From an uncultured Pseudomonadota bacterium (lineage in GTDB: Bacteria > Pseudomonadota > Gammaproteobacteria > Methylococcales > Methylomonadaceae), in NCBI GenBank assembly GCA_903928965.1, contig CAIYSZ010000057.1, positions 35,935 to 99,934 of the forward strand: a stretch of 64,000 bases of DNA, given 5' to 3'. Of this stretch, positions 8,907 to 20,234 are shown piece by piece. Both the position numbers and the translations under genes were made by a program. The notes beneath the pieces are model-generated. The model ran no database searches. It had not been told where the DNA came from and worked only from the letters and a program-made list of their open reading frames with translations. Within the stretch, counting starts at the first letter, position 1. Each line of letters opens with the position of its first letter.

Positions 8907-9866
8907 TTATTCGGCTTGATCGCCGCCGGTTTGTTGAAATGCTCCGGTTTGCATTCGTTTGGGCGTGACGCCGTAATACCGTGTAAATGCGGCGGTAAAA
9001 TTATTCGGGTGCCGATACCCCAACTCCCAGGCGATTTGGTTGATTTGCAGATTGCCATATTGCAGTAAGTGGCGGGCGCGTTGCATTTTATATGCGTTCA
9101 ATACTCCGTAGGGCGTGTTGCCGAAGTAGTGGTGAAACAAAAGCTTCAGCTTTTGCGGGTTGACGCCGACGCGTTTACTGAGTTCGGCGACGCCCGGCGG
9201 GTTGGCGTATTCGCTGATCAAGATATCGCGCGCGGTTTCGGCAATCGCCCGCTGGCCGGGGGAAATGGGATGTCCGGCCCGCGGCCGCGGCGTCAGGCGC
9301 TCTAATTCCGTCGCCACGATCAGCAAGGCTTGCCCGTGCATGCGGGCTAGGTCCAACGGGCGGTTAGGGTCTAGCCGCGCCAGTTCAGATGCGGCGGCCA
9401 GGGTCTGCGCGCCAATTTTCCACCCCTCTAATATTTGCGGCGCGGCTGCTCGCCAAATCCTAGCTTCCGGCGCCACGCAGCCATGATTTTCAAGCCAGCT
9501 GGGAGTGACGATGAAGCGCAGTTGACGCAGATTTTCCGCCGCCGCGTATTGGCGTTCGCCTTGGCTGCCGCGGAACGCGGTGAGCGTGGCGTGGCCGGCT
9601 TTGAACGCCATCTCGCAGCTTGGACCTATAAAACTCGATTTGCCGCTTAAAGCTAGAGTTAGCACGATTTTAGGCTCGTCATCGCTAAAGCGGTTGGCGA
9701 CGCTGAATGCCTGACGGCTGACGTAACAAGTATCGATATAGCTAAAGCCGGGCTCGAAAGGGTAGCTGGCTGATTCGCCGGAACCGCAGGCCGCGGGCAA
9801 ACGCAAGATTTGGGCCGGTCCACGGCCGGGTTGCGGTATCAGATTTTCTTGACTAATGCGGTACAT
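8907..9866 (-). CDS. AraC family transcriptional regulator
   Basis: C-terminal double HTH ...VAELSKRVGVNPQKLKLLFHHYFGNTPYGVLNAYKMQRARHLLQYGNLQINQIAWELGYRHPNNFTAAFTRYYGVTPKRMQ. Confidence 0.92.
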   Translation of the reverse strand: MYRISQENLIPQPGRGPAQILRLPAACGSGESASYPFEPGFSYIDTCYVSRQAFSVANRFSDDEPKIVLTLALSGKSSFIGPSCEMAFKAGHATLTAFRGSQGERQYAAAENLRQLRFIVTPSWLENHGCVAPEARIWRAAAPQILEGWKIGAQTLAAASELARLDPNRPLDLARMHGQALLIVATELERLTPRPRAGHPISPGQRAIAETARDILISEYANPPGVAELSKRVGVNPQKLKLLFHHYFGNTPYGVLNAYKMQRARHLLQYGNLQINQIAWELGYRHPNNFTAAFTRYYGVTPKRMQTGAFQQTGGDQAE

Positions 9867-10086
9867 CCCTTGGACTCCCTGTTTTCGGGTGGCGTAGGTT
9901 TCTTACGCTAATAGCGGCGCGTACTACCCGTGCGGCAAATAACATAGTAATTTTTTTGTCATAGCAAATAGTACCTGATGCATAGTTTTTTGCAAGGCAA
10001 GGCCGGGATGCCGGCTTTATGATTATCGCCAGCCCGCCGTTTCGGCCGGTGTTTTGAATACTTATAACGATAAAGGAGTGTTAATC

Positions 10087-10545
10087 ATGAAAAAAATTAT
10101 GTTATTGAGCGGCTTGGCCTATTTGGCGCCGGGATTGGCGGCCGCGGCGGTGACGCCTTGCATGCAATCCGATATGAACGGCAATTATGTGATGTATCAA
10201 AACAGCGTGGCGCTGGCTAATTTGCATGTCGGCCGGTGTGAGGTAAACGTCAGAAACGGCGTGGCCGAAGGAAGCTGCGATTTCACCACCACTGCCAATG
10301 GCGAAATAAAGCAGGGTTTTAACGGCGCGGTGAGCGGAACGGCCAGCATCAACGTCAATTGTTCGGCCTCCATGACCCTGGATTTTAATCCGGCGCCGGG
10401 CGTGACTGTAATATCCACCTTCAATATGCAATTTAGCCCGGACAAACAATCCTTTGTTGGCTTATGGACCAATAACTTCGGTTTGCTAGGAACTTCCGCC
10501 GGCACGCGCTATTCGCCGTTGTTGCCTGATACCACGGCGCCTTAA
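10087..10545 (+). CDS. Small secreted protein, unknown function
   Basis: ATG at 10087 after AAAGGAG; signal peptide MKKIMLLSGLAYLAPGLAAA. Confidence 0.7.
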   Translation: MKKIMLLSGLAYLAPGLAAAAVTPCMQSDMNGNYVMYQNSVALANLHVGRCEVNVRNGVAEGSCDFTTTANGEIKQGFNGAVSGTASINVNCSASMTLDFNPAPGVTVISTFNMQFSPDKQSFVGLWTNNFGLLGTSAGTRYSPLLPDTTAP

Positions 10546-10557
10546 GCGGGAGCTTTT

Positions 10558-11082
10558 ATGTCAAGACTAGCTATTTTATTGCTTTGCGGCCTATTGGCCG
10601 GCAACGCCCGAGCCGAATGGTACGCCTTTAGCCAAGCCGGATACGACGACGGGGCGACGTTGAGCGGCAAGTTTGAAGCCAAGGATTTAAATAACGACGG
10701 TTGGATTTCGGGATCGGTTTTTACTAATTTTGCTGAAATTCAGGATTTTTACTTTAGTTTTTCGGGTAATTCCCTGGTTCCGGCGTTTAGCGAAACGTTT
10801 GCCGATTTGTCGGTCTTGGACTACCAGCCTTCGCGTTCCGTGTTGGGCGATCAAAATCCGGAGGGCATTGCCGTGAATTGGTTCGCGGAAACCGGATTTA
10901 CCTATGTCACAGGCGCGGGGGTTAACGGGCAACAAGGGGGAGATATCATCGACTGGAGCACCGGCATGAATACGCATAGCGGGGATTTGGTTTCCGTGAG
11001 CGCGGTGCCCGAACCGGCGATTTGGTTGTTTTGGCTGGCGGGTTGGCCGGCCCTGGCGTTGCGTTTACGCCACGCGCGTTAA
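10558..11082 (+). CDS. PEP-CTERM sorting-domain protein
   Basis: Signal peptide MSRLAILLLCGLLAGNARA and C-terminal VPEPAIWLFWLAGWPALALRLRHAR (VPEP, TM helix, Arg-rich tail). Confidence 0.75.
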   Translation: MSRLAILLLCGLLAGNARAEWYAFSQAGYDDGATLSGKFEAKDLNNDGWISGSVFTNFAEIQDFYFSFSGNSLVPAFSETFADLSVLDYQPSRSVLGDQNPEGIAVNWFAETGFTYVTGAGVNGQQGGDIIDWSTGMNTHSGDLVSVSAVPEPAIWLFWLAGWPALALRLRHAR

Positions 11083-11126
11083 CCTCTGCCTATGTGCGCC
11101 GCTACTTTCTAGCAAGGCGGCGCGCT

Positions 11127-11984
11127 TTACACCAGTCTTCCGTCCCGATAATCCCGCATTGCTTGTTCGACTTCCTCGCGGGTATTCATGACAAACGGGC
11201 CGTATTGGGCCACGGGCTCATTCAGCGGCAGCCCGGATAGCAGTAAAAAAGCGGCCGGCGCATCCGTGGCGCGGATTAATATTTGATTGCCGTCGGATAA
11301 CACGCCGGCGCTATGCACCGGCAACAGGCTTTCCGTTTCTGCCGCGCCTATTGCTAGCCAACCTTCGTATGCATAGACAAATATATTATGGTTGGTGGGT
11401 AGTGTTTGACTAAACTTGCCGCCAGCCGGCAATCTGACGTCGAGAAACAAGGGATGAACGGACACGCCTTGTATCGGCCCTTGAATCTCTTGGCCGCCGA
11501 TTAGCGCCGTGCCGGCGATAATTTTAACTTCTCCGCCCTCCGGCAGGGGGTAAGCCGGAATTTCTTCCGGCTGTATGTCTCGGTAAGCGGCCGGTTTCAT
11601 TTTCTCGCGCGCGGGCAAATTGACCCACAACTGAAATCCACGCATGCGTCCGCTTTCTTGCCGCGGCATTTCGGAATGGATAATGCCGCGTCCGGCGGTC
11701 ATCCATTGCGCCCCGCCGCTACGCAAATCGCCGCGATTGCCTAAATGGTCTTCGTGCAGCATATGCCCTTCCAACATATAGGTAACCGTCTCGAAGCCAC
11801 GGTGCGGATGCGCCGGAAAACCCGCCATATAGTCTTCCGGGTCAGCGGAGCTAAACTCGTCCAGCATTAGGAACGGATCGACGCGGGTAAAGGGACTTTG
11901 TCCCAAGCTGCGTAACAGCTTGACGCCGCCGCCGTCGGATACCGCAATCGGTTCTATTATTTGTTTTAGTACGCGCATTTTCAT
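11127..11984 (-). CDS. Pirin family protein
   Basis: Cupin motifs FPAHPHRGFETVTYMLEGHMLHEDHLGNRGDLRSGGAQWMTAGRGIIHSEMP; preferred start MKMRVLKQIIEP. Confidence 0.92.
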   Translation of the reverse strand: MKMRVLKQIIEPIAVSDGGGVKLLRSLGQSPFTRVDPFLMLDEFSSADPEDYMAGFPAHPHRGFETVTYMLEGHMLHEDHLGNRGDLRSGGAQWMTAGRGIIHSEMPRQESGRMRGFQLWVNLPAREKMKPAAYRDIQPEEIPAYPLPEGGEVKIIAGTALIGGQEIQGPIQGVSVHPLFLDVRLPAGGKFSQTLPTNHNIFVYAYEGWLAIGAAETESLLPVHSAGVLSDGNQILIRATDAPAAFLLLSGLPLNEPVAQYGPFVMNTREEVEQAMRDYRDGRLV

Positions 11985-12102
11985 GTCAGCCCCCCTCTCA
12001 ACATAACGCAAAATCCGAAAACTAAGGCATTTCAATGCAGTCCGACGGTTCTGTCAAGTGTGCGCGTGCAAATATAAAGTGCGTTAAGGCTAGGAAAGCG
12101 GT

Positions 12103-13383
12103 TTAGAATTTACGCGACCAGCCCAAGGTTAACGAATACTGTGTCATATTGAGTGCAATATTTTGCGCCGGGTAGAGCGGGTCCGGGCCGGTGACAGTGT
12201 TGGGCGGCGAGTACATGAATGCGAAGCTGAGTTCGTCCCGGTTTGGCAGTTGGTAGCTGAAGCCGCCGTCGATATGCCATTCCTGCACCGCCGGGGCCAC
12301 GATGTTAAACAACACTTGCGAACTGGGTATCGGTTGTTTGCCGTAACTGAAACCGGCGCGCCAGGTGAGTTGGTCGTTTTGCTTCCACTGCGCGCCGATT
12401 TTGTACACGGTCATGTCTTTCCAGCCGAATCCGGCTCCGTTGCCGCTTCCAAGCTGGGTTTGACCTAGAAATAGGGATTGCGCGAGCAACGGGTTGCCGA
12501 CGGAATTGACTTCGCTGTAAAAGATTTCCTGCACGCCGAACAAGGCGGTGAAACTATTGCTGGCCGACCAAGCCAAGCCGGCGTCGAAGCTGGAAGGAAT
12601 GTCGAAACTGCCTTGTCCGGTGAACAGGCCGGCATAGTCGCTTAATTGCGACATATAAGTGCGGCTTTTGTACGCCGCGCCCAGACGCAGGCCTGGTAAT
12701 AGTTCGGCTTGCGCGCCGGCTTTGAAACCGACGCCGAACGAGTATTCGCGGCCCTGATTGGTTAAATGGGCGGGGCTGGCCGAAAATCCGGCGAAGGAGC
12801 CGAAGCCCTGCGCCTCAAAATATTCGATGGCGAGCAGGGGTGAAACGCCGATGGCGTAACGGCCGTTGGCGAAAGAACGGGCGTAGGTGGCGGCCAGAAA
12901 ACCTTGCGCCAAATCCACGCCGGTGCGGCCGGCGCAGAAGACTCCCTTGGCGCCGGGACAGGCGGAGATGCCGTTGGTGACGTGGGCATAGTCGGTATTC
13001 ATGCCGCCGTTGCCGTTCAAGGAGATGCCTACGGTTTGCGTATCGTCCAGTTTGTGGCTCCAGCCTATGGTAGGGATAACGAAATAGTTTTTATCACTGG
13101 TGTAGGTTCCTGCGCTGAGATAGCCGGGATTGTTCACGCTATATTGCCGCAACGGGCTGAAAAACTCGCCTTCTATGTCCAGGCGGTTGCCGGCGTAGGC
13201 GAGCCCGGCCGGGTTTAGCACCGCGGAAATGGCGTCTTGGGAGAAAGCCACGTCGGCCCCGGCCAATCCCTTACTGCGCGAACCGTAGGCGTTTTCAAAG
13301 TAACCGTCGGTGGCCAAGCTGTTTAGGCAGTATCCGCCTAACGATAGCGCCGCCGCGGCGAGGGTTAACTGTTTAAAATGCAT
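12103..13383 (-). CDS. OmpP1/FadL family outer membrane transport protein
   Basis: NAYGSRSKGLAGADVAFSQDAISAVLNPAGLA N-terminus after signal peptide; beta-barrel C-terminus ending in F. Confidence 0.88.
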   Translation of the reverse strand: MHFKQLTLAAAALSLGGYCLNSLATDGYFENAYGSRSKGLAGADVAFSQDAISAVLNPAGLAYAGNRLDIEGEFFSPLRQYSVNNPGYLSAGTYTSDKNYFVIPTIGWSHKLDDTQTVGISLNGNGGMNTDYAHVTNGISACPGAKGVFCAGRTGVDLAQGFLAATYARSFANGRYAIGVSPLLAIEYFEAQGFGSFAGFSASPAHLTNQGREYSFGVGFKAGAQAELLPGLRLGAAYKSRTYMSQLSDYAGLFTGQGSFDIPSSFDAGLAWSASNSFTALFGVQEIFYSEVNSVGNPLLAQSLFLGQTQLGSGNGAGFGWKDMTVYKIGAQWKQNDQLTWRAGFSYGKQPIPSSQVLFNIVAPAVQEWHIDGGFSYQLPNRDELSFAFMYSPPNTVTGPDPLYPAQNIALNMTQYSLTLGWSRKF

Positions 13384-13603
13384 GTCGATATCCTTTAGTT
13401 ATGCTTATGCGACATGCTAGCCGCGCTGCCTTGGCCGGTCAAACAATATAAAGTGAATTACATTTTATTTTTTTCGATAAAGCGCGCATCCGGCGCTGGC
13501 CAGCCATGGCGGAATCCTTAAAATTCACGGCAATAAGTGGTAAGATTCAACTCTTTTAACTTTTGCCGCTGCATGTTGCTAACCGCCGCGCTTGCTTAGG
13601 ATC

Positions 13604-16435
13604 ATGACCATCGACTATAAACCGACTTTAAACTTGCCTACTACCGAATTCGCCATGAAAGCCAATCTGGCGCAACGCGAGCCGGAAATTTTGCATCATT
13701 GGCGCGAAATTGAGCTCTATGCGCAAATCCGCGCGCATTGCGCCGGACGGCCGCGTTTCATATTGCATGACGGCCCGCCGTACGCGAACGGGTCGATCCA
13801 CATCGGCCACGCGGTGAACAAGATTTTGAAGGATATCATCGTCAAGTCCAAGACCTTGAGCGGTTTTGACGCGCCTTATGTTCCGGGTTGGGATTGCCAC
13901 GGTTTGCCCATCGAACTGATGGTGGAAAAAAGCGTGGGCAAGGCCGGCGTTAAGATCAGTCCGGCCGAGTTCCGCAAGGAATGCCGTAAGTACGCGCTAA
14001 AACAAGTGAATATTCAAAAAGAGGAGTTCATTCGTTTAGGCGTGCTCGGAGATTGGGAGCAGCCGTATCTGACCATGGATTTTCAATTCGAGGCGGATAT
14101 CGTGCGCGCGCTGGGCAAAATCGCCGCCAATGGGCATTTGCACCAAGGCGCTAAGCCGGTGCATTGGTGCACGGATTGCGGTTCCGCGCTGGCGGAAGCC
14201 GAGGTCGAGTACGAAGACAGGCGTTCGCCGGCCATTGACGTGCGCTTCGGCGTGGTGGACGAGGCGGCGTTTTTGGCGCGTTGCCGGCACGTGGACGGTC
14301 ACGCCGGCGATGGCCCGCTTTCGGTGGTGATTTGGACGACCACGCCTTGGACCTTGCCGGCCAATCAGGCGGTAGCGTTGAATCCGGATTTGGATTATGC
14401 GCTGGTGCAATGTGAAATCGACGGTCAACGCGAACGCTTGCTGGTAGCTGAGCGTTTGTTGAAGGATGCGGCGGTGCGCTGGAGCTTGGGCGAGCATCAT
14501 GTGGCGGCTTATTGCACGGGCCGGGATTTGGAGTGGCTGTTGCTGCAACATCCGTTTTACGCGCGGCAAGTGCCGATTATTTTGGGCGAGCACGTGACGC
14601 TGGATGCCGGCACCGGCGCGGTGCATACCGCGCCCGGCCATGGTCAGGAGGACTATGCGGTAGGTTTGCGTTATCAATTGCCGGTGGATAATCCGGTCGG
14701 CGCTAACGGGGTGTTCTTGCCGGATACGGAATTGTTCGCCGGTTTGCATGTATTCAACGCCAACGACAAGGTGTTGGAGGTGTTGCGCGAGCGCGGCAAA
14801 TTATTGCATCACGAGGCCTTGCTGCACAGTTATCCGCATTGCTGGCGGCATAAGACGCCGATTATTTTCCGCGCCACGCCGCAGTGGTTTATCAGCATGG
14901 AGAAAAACGGTTTGCGCGAGGCGGCTCTAGCCGAGATCCAAAAAGTGGCATGGATTCCTGATTGGGGGCAGGCGCGTATCGAGGGCATGATAGGCAACCG
15001 GCCGGATTGGTGTGTGTCGCGTCAGCGTACCTGGGGCGCGCCGATTGCTTTGTTTGTGCACCAGGACAGCGGCGAGTTGCATCCTGATAGTTTGGCCTTG
15101 ATTGAGCAGGTGGCCTTGCGGGTGGAGCAGGCCGGCATAGACGCCTGGTTTGATTTGCAGCCGGAAGAGTTGCTTGGCGATGCAGCCAAGGACTATGTCA
15201 AGATTTGCGATACGCTGGACGTGTGGTTCGATTCCGGCGTCACGCATGCGGCGGTATTGGCGCGGAGGCCTGATTTGGGCTTTCCGGCCGATTTGTATTT
15301 GGAGGGTTCCGATCAGCATCGCGGCTGGTTTCAGTCGTCATTGCTGGCTTCGGTGGCCATGCATGGCGCGGCCCCGTACCGGCAGGTGTTGACGCATGGG
15401 TTTACCGTGGACGCCGAGGGCAAGAAGATGTCTAAGTCCAAGGGTAACGTCGTTGCGCCGCAAACGGTGATGAAGTCGCTGGGCGCGGATGTGTTGCGCT
15501 TGTGGGTGGCGGGTACGGATTATCGGAGCGAGATGTCGGTGTCGGACGAGATTTTGAAGCGTACCGCCGACGCTTATCGCCGCTTGCGCAATACCGCGCG
15601 TTTTTTACTGTCGAATTTGGCCGGTTTCGATCCGGCCTTGCATGCGGTTCCCGTCGCTGATTTGTTGGCGCTGGACCGTTGGTTGCTGGACCGCGCCTGG
15701 CGTTTGCAAAACGAGGTGATCGAGGCTTACGAGCAATATCAGTTTCAGACTATTTATCAAAAAGTGCTGAATTTTTGCAGTATCGATTTGGGCGGTTTTT
15801 ATTTGGATATCGTGAAGGATAGACAATACACCAGCAAGGCCGACGGTTTGCCGCGGCGTTCGGCGCAAACCGCGATGTATCATGTTATTGAGGCGATGAC
15901 GCGCTGGCTGGCCCCGATTATCAGTTTCACCGCCGATGAGATTTGGCGGACCATTCCCGGCCAGCGCGGGGCGTCGGTGTTTTTGGAGACGTGGTATGCC
16001 GGTTTGGCGCCGTTGGATGCGGATGCCGCGATCAACGGCCTAACCTGGGATTATGTGATGGCGACGCGGGCGGCGGTGAGCAAGGAGTTGGAGCAGTGGC
16101 GCGCCAGGGGCGAGATCGGCGCGTCGTTGAATGCGGAGGTGGAGGTTTATGCCGAAGCGGAATATTACGCCGAGTTGGTCAAGCTGGCCGATGAGTTGCA
16201 TTTTGTGTTTATTACCTCTAAGTGTTTGCTGTTGCCGGTGGCTGAATGTCCGCAAGATGGGGTTGTCACCGAGTTGCCGGGCTTGAAGTTGCGGGTGCAT
16301 GCGTCGTCGCAGCCGAAATGCGTGCGTTGCTGGCATCAGCGCGCCGATGTCGGCGTCAATCCGGAGCATCCGGAGTTGTGCGGCCGATGCGTGGAGAATG
16401 TATTGGGCGACGGTGAGGTTCGGCGTTATGCTTAA
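13604..16435 (+). CDS. ileS: Isoleucyl-tRNA synthetase
   Basis: [35 protein letters not shown]-terminal [12 protein letters not shown]...CGRCVENV zinc site; start [12 protein letters not shown]. Confidence 0.97.
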   Translation: MTIDYKPTLNLPTTEFAMKANLAQREPEILHHWREIELYAQIRAHCAGRPRFILHDGPPYANGSIHIGHAVNKILKDIIVKSKTLSGFDAPYVPGWDCHGLPIELMVEKSVGKAGVKISPAEFRKECRKYALKQVNIQKEEFIRLGVLGDWEQPYLTMDFQFEADIVRALGKIAANGHLHQGAKPVHWCTDCGSALAEAEVEYEDRRSPAIDVRFGVVDEAAFLARCRHVDGHAGDGPLSVVIWTTTPWTLPANQAVALNPDLDYALVQCEIDGQRERLLVAERLLKDAAVRWSLGEHHVAAYCTGRDLEWLLLQHPFYARQVPIILGEHVTLDAGTGAVHTAPGHGQEDYAVGLRYQLPVDNPVGANGVFLPDTELFAGLHVFNANDKVLEVLRERGKLLHHEALLHSYPHCWRHKTPIIFRATPQWFISMEKNGLREAALAEIQKVAWIPDWGQARIEGMIGNRPDWCVSRQRTWGAPIALFVHQDSGELHPDSLALIEQVALRVEQAGIDAWFDLQPEELLGDAAKDYVKICDTLDVWFDSGVTHAAVLARRPDLGFPADLYLEGSDQHRGWFQSSLLASVAMHGAAPYRQVLTHGFTVDAEGKKMSKSKGNVVAPQTVMKSLGADVLRLWVAGTDYRSEMSVSDEILKRTADAYRRLRNTARFLLSNLAGFDPALHAVPVADLLALDRWLLDRAWRLQNEVIEAYEQYQFQTIYQKVLNFCSIDLGGFYLDIVKDRQYTSKADGLPRRSAQTAMYHVIEAMTRWLAPIISFTADEIWRTIPGQRGASVFLETWYAGLAPLDADAAINGLTWDYVMATRAAVSKELEQWRARGEIGASLNAEVEVYAEAEYYAELVKLADELHFVFITSKCLLLPVAECPQDGVVTELPGLKLRVHASSQPKCVRCWHQRADVGVNPEHPELCGRCVENVLGDGEVRRYA

Positions 16436-16904
16436 GTGGTTGCGCCTGTCGGCGCTGACGTTGCTATTGGATCAGGTCAGTAAGTTGGCGATAGACCGCG
16501 ACATGCAGTTGTATCAATCCATAGAGTTGATTCCGGGCTGGTTTAATTTGACTTATGTACATAATACCGGGGCGGCGTTCAGTTTTTTGGAAAGCGCCGG
16601 CGGTTGGCAGCGTTGGTTGTTTTCCGGTTTGGCGCTTTTTATAAGCGGGGTGTTGTTGGTTTGGCTAAGAGGCCTGTCGCGGCGGCAAGTTTTGTTGGCC
16701 GCCGCCTTGGCTTTGGTGTTGGGCGGGGCGCTGGGCAATTTGATCGACCGGATAGTGTACGGTTATGTGATCGATTTTCTGGACGTGTATTATCAAAGTT
16801 ATCATTGGCCGGCGTTTAATATCGCGGATTCGGCGATTTGCGTCGGGGTGGGGTTGATGTTGTGGGACAATTTTTTTGGCGGCTCCGAGCAGGATTTGAA
16901 GTAG
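16428..16904 (+). CDS. lspA: Lipoprotein signal peptidase II
   Basis: [40 protein letters not shown] motifs; ATG at 16428 overlaps ileS end. Confidence 0.96.
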   Translation: MLKWLRLSALTLLLDQVSKLAIDRDMQLYQSIELIPGWFNLTYVHNTGAAFSFLESAGGWQRWLFSGLALFISGVLLVWLRGLSRRQVLLAAALALVLGGALGNLIDRIVYGYVIDFLDVYYQSYHWPAFNIADSAICVGVGLMLWDNFFGGSEQDLK

Positions 16905-17094
16905 TTTTGTTTTGGTTTATTGCTTGTTTCTTCAAGAATTAAAGGTAGTTGTCTTGGCGTGGTTTACTGCCTAGGCATGGTTCCGGCGGTTGCCATGGCA
17001 TGCCGGCTCCGGCGTCCTCTGTAGTGGGTTTGGCGGCTAACTGGTCGGTTTTGCTTCTTTAATTTTTCAAATATTAACCATCGCATGACAAGTC

Positions 17095-18342
17095 TTGAAT
17101 CAATTTATTAGCTCTAATTCCCCGCCCGCCGTAGTCATCGGCGCGGGGCCGGCGGGTTTGATGGCGGCGGAGCAGTTGAGCGCGGCGGGTTTTGAGACGT
17201 GGGTGTTCGACGCCATGCCCGCGCCGGGGCGCAAGTTTTTGATGGCCGGCAAGGGCGGTATGAATATTACGCATGCCGAGGATTTGGCATTGTTCATTAG
17301 CCGTTATGGTGCGCGGGACGAGCAATTGGCGCCGTTGCTCGGAGAGTTCGGGCCGGAGCGGTTGCGGGCGTGGATGGCGGCGTTGGGTATAGATAGTTTT
17401 GTCGGCAGTTCCGGGCGGGTGTTTCCTGGCGATATGAAGGCCGCGCCGTTGTTGCGGGCTTGGTTGCAGCGTTTGCGGCGGCAAGGGGTGCGTTTTTTTA
17501 TGCGCCATCAGTGGCAGGGCTGGGGTGCATCGGGTGGTTTGCGTTTTATTCATGCCGGCACGGAGGTTTGCGTGGTTGCCGAGGCGGTGGTGTTGGCCTT
17601 GGGCGGAGCCAGTTGGCCGCGTTTGGGCTCGACCGGCGCTTGGACCGGATTTTTGAGCGAGCGCGGGGTGCGTTTGACGCCGTTTCTACCGGCCAATTGC
17701 GGTTTTGAGGTTGCTTGGAGCGAGCATTTGCGTGGCCGTTGCGCCGGCATGCCGTTAAAACCGGTGCGCTTGGGGTTTGTTGATCGTGACGGTCAAGCCT
17801 GGCGGCAATCCGGGGAGTTGGTGATTAGCGAATACGGTTTGGAAGGCGGCGCGGTGTATGCTTTGTCCGCCGTGTTGCGGGAGGCGGTGGCCGCCGAGGG
17901 CGGCTGTGTGCTGACTTTGGATTTGATTCCGGATGTAAGCGAAGCCCAGGCGCTGGCGCGTTTGGCGCGGCCGCGCGGCAAGCAGTCGCTGGCCAATTTT
18001 CTGCGCGGCCGGCTGCGCCTGGACGCGGCCAAGTATACGTTGTTGCGCGAATTGGCCACGCCGGATGAATTGCATGATCCGGTGTCATGCGTGGCCAAGT
18101 TGAAGGCGTTGCCGGTGGTGTTGACGGCCGCGCGGCCATTGGCGGAGGCGATTAGTAGCGCCGGCGGGGTTTGTTTTAGCGGTTTGGACGAGCGTTTAAT
18201 GTTGTTGCGGTTGCCTGGGGTGTTTTGCGCCGGCGAAATGCTGGATTGGGAAGCGCCTACCGGCGGTTATTTACTGACTGCTTGTTTCGCCACCGGCCGA
18301 GCCGCCGGTTTGGGCGCGGCGCAGTGGTTGCGGCGCGGCTAG
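17095..18342 (+). CDS. NAD(P)/FAD-dependent oxidoreductase (HI0933/BaiN-like, TIGR03862-type)
   Basis: VIGAGPAGLMAAEQLSAAGFETWVFDAMPAPGRKFLMAGKGGMNITHAE; likely TTG start. Confidence 0.85.
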   Translation: MNQFISSNSPPAVVIGAGPAGLMAAEQLSAAGFETWVFDAMPAPGRKFLMAGKGGMNITHAEDLALFISRYGARDEQLAPLLGEFGPERLRAWMAALGIDSFVGSSGRVFPGDMKAAPLLRAWLQRLRRQGVRFFMRHQWQGWGASGGLRFIHAGTEVCVVAEAVVLALGGASWPRLGSTGAWTGFLSERGVRLTPFLPANCGFEVAWSEHLRGRCAGMPLKPVRLGFVDRDGQAWRQSGELVISEYGLEGGAVYALSAVLREAVAAEGGCVLTLDLIPDVSEAQALARLARPRGKQSLANFLRGRLRLDAAKYTLLRELATPDELHDPVSCVAKLKALPVVLTAARPLAEAISSAGGVCFSGLDERLMLLRLPGVFCAGEMLDWEAPTGGYLLTACFATGRAAGLGAAQWLRRG

Positions 18343-20234
18343 ATTTTTATAGGCCGCAACCATTTCAACAGCTTGGTGTAAAGCAAGTCTTGGGTAATCG
18401 GTTTGCTGATGAAGTCGTCCATGCCGGCGTCGCGGCATTTTTCTTGTTCTTCGCGTGGGACGCTGGCGCTCATGGCGATAATCGGCAAGGTTTTGAATTC
18501 CGGCATTTGGCGTAGACGTTGCGTGGTCTTGCAACCATCCATGACCGGCATGTGCACGTCCATCATTACGCAATCGTAAGTTTCACTGCGCAGTTTGGTT
18601 AATGCCAGTTCGCCGTTTTCCGCCACGTCAACTTGCACGTTGACATAGCCGAGCAGCTCTACCGCGATTTGGCTGTTAATCAGATTATCCTCGACGAGTA
18701 ACACTTTAGCGCCGTTTAAGGCGGCAAATTCGTTGATGTCTAAGGCAGCGCCGGTGTCCGGCGGTTCTGGCGCACTGACGTCGGTTTCCAGATAGACGGT
18801 GAAAATAAAGGTTGAACCCAGTCCTTTTTCACTAACCACCCGGATGTTGCCATCCATGCGCTCGATCAATTGCCGGGCTATATATAACCCTAGGCCGGTG
18901 CCGCCGTAGTTGCGGGTGACGCTGCTGTCGCCTTGGCTAAACGGTTTGAATAAGTTGGGCATGTGCTCGGGATCAATGCCGATGCCGGTATCCATGACGG
19001 TGAACACTAGGCCGATACGGTTGCCTTGACGGGATATTTCGGAAAAACCGACTTTAATTTCACCTTGTTCGGTGAATTTGATGGCGTTGCCGATCAGGTT
19101 GACCAATATTTGTTGCAGGCGGCGCGGGTCTCCGATAAGTAAATGATTGAGTCTGCTATAGCAAAACGTTAATTGGAGCCCTTTGCTGGCGCATTTGTCT
19201 ATATTTATTTGCCGAATTTGCTCCAACAATTCTTCCAACGAAAACGGGATGTTTTCAAATTCCATTTTCGCCGCTTCAAGTTTTGAAATGTCTAAAATAT
19301 CGTCGATAATGTGCATTAAGGAACGCGAGGATATTTCAACTTTCCGCAGATAATTGCGTATCTTGGGTTCCAGGTCATGTTTCAGACTCAGCTCTATCAA
19401 TCCGTAAATCGCATTCATCGGGGTGCGGATTTCGTGGCTCATATTGGCCAAAAATTGGCTTTTGGCGGCATTGGCGGCCTCGGCTTCATGCGTGGCCGCC
19501 TCCAGTTGCCGGGTGCGTTCGCTGACTTTTGCTTCCAGCAGGTTTTCGGTGCGTTGAATTTCAATCAGCATGCTATTGAACGCCTCGGCTAAGTCGCTGA
19601 TTTCATCGTTGCCTATGTAATCGGAGCGTTTGTTGTAATCATGATCTCGTTCGATTTGCCGCGCCGTATCCGCCAAGCGTAGGATGGGCTTCAGGAAAAC
19701 GTGTTGCAACCGCAGCACAAAAATTCCGGCCACGCTCAAGGCCAGCCAGACGATAAAGGCGTTGATTAAAGCGTTATGCAGCAATAAGTCGTAGGTTTTT
19801 TTGAGATCAGCCGACAGGGTGATTTCGCCGACGACTTTTCCTCGATGCCATATCGGCCGGGTTACTTGCCGGGTTTTCGGCAAGTGGTTCATCCAAAAAT
19901 AAAGCCGCGGGTTGAAATGGCCGCGATATTCCGCCAATGCCTCGCCGGTCGCGGATTCCAAGGCGGCGTAAATGATTTCAGGGTCGTATTCCAGGGCGCG
20001 CAGAATTTCCTGCGCGGTGATTTTATCGTCGAAGATAATCGCCACGCTGCTATTTTGCCCTATCATATCCGCGGTCAATTCAAGTTTTTCATCCAGTTTT
20101 GACTGCAAATCTCTGTATTCGCGTATAAATAAAGTTATGGTCGCTACTAGCAGGGTAACGCCGATCATGAAAACCAAGATACGGGTTAGTTTTCCGACTA
20201 GGGAGACGCGCGGTAAATGATTAAATTGATTCAC
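18339..20234 (-). CDS. Hybrid sensor histidine kinase/response regulator with CHASE8-like periplasmic domain and HAMP
   Basis: Two TMs, periplasmic NSSVAIIFDDKITAQEILRALEYDPEIIYAAL, HAMP, FLANMSHEIRTPMNAIYGL, GTGLGLYIARQLI, REC LLVEDNLINSQ...MMDVHMPVMDG. Confidence 0.93.
   Translation of the reverse strand: MNQFNHLPRVSLVGKLTRILVFMIGVTLLVATITLFIREYRDLQSKLDEKLELTADMIGQNSSVAIIFDDKITAQEILRALEYDPEIIYAALESATGEALAEYRGHFNPRLYFWMNHLPKTRQVTRPIWHRGKVVGEITLSADLKKTYDLLLHNALINAFIVWLALSVAGIFVLRLQHVFLKPILRLADTARQIERDHDYNKRSDYIGNDEISDLAEAFNSMLIEIQRTENLLEAKVSERTRQLEAATHEAEAANAAKSQFLANMSHEIRTPMNAIYGLIELSLKHDLEPKIRNYLRKVEISSRSLMHIIDDILDISKLEAAKMEFENIPFSLEELLEQIRQINIDKCASKGLQLTFCYSRLNHLLIGDPRRLQQILVNLIGNAIKFTEQGEIKVGFSEISRQGNRIGLVFTVMDTGIGIDPEHMPNLFKPFSQGDSSVTRNYGGTGLGLYIARQLIERMDGNIRVVSEKGLGSTFIFTVYLETDVSAPEPPDTGAALDINEFAALNGAKVLLVEDNLINSQIAVELLGYVNVQVDVAENGELALTKLRSETYDCVMMDVHMPVMDGCKTTQRLRQMPEFKTLPIIAMSASVPREEQEKCRDAGMDDFISKPITQDLLYTKLLKWLRPIKI

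Noticed and set aside
8893-8931. Inverted repeat around CGATCAAG...CTTGATCG between the AIDA and AraC genes
   Set aside because: Could be a convergent terminator, but there is no T-run and it overlaps the AraC 3' codons; left uncalled.
14036-14749. 237-aa ORF on the minus strand
   Set aside because: Antisense to ileS with no recognisable domain; GC-rich shadow ORF.
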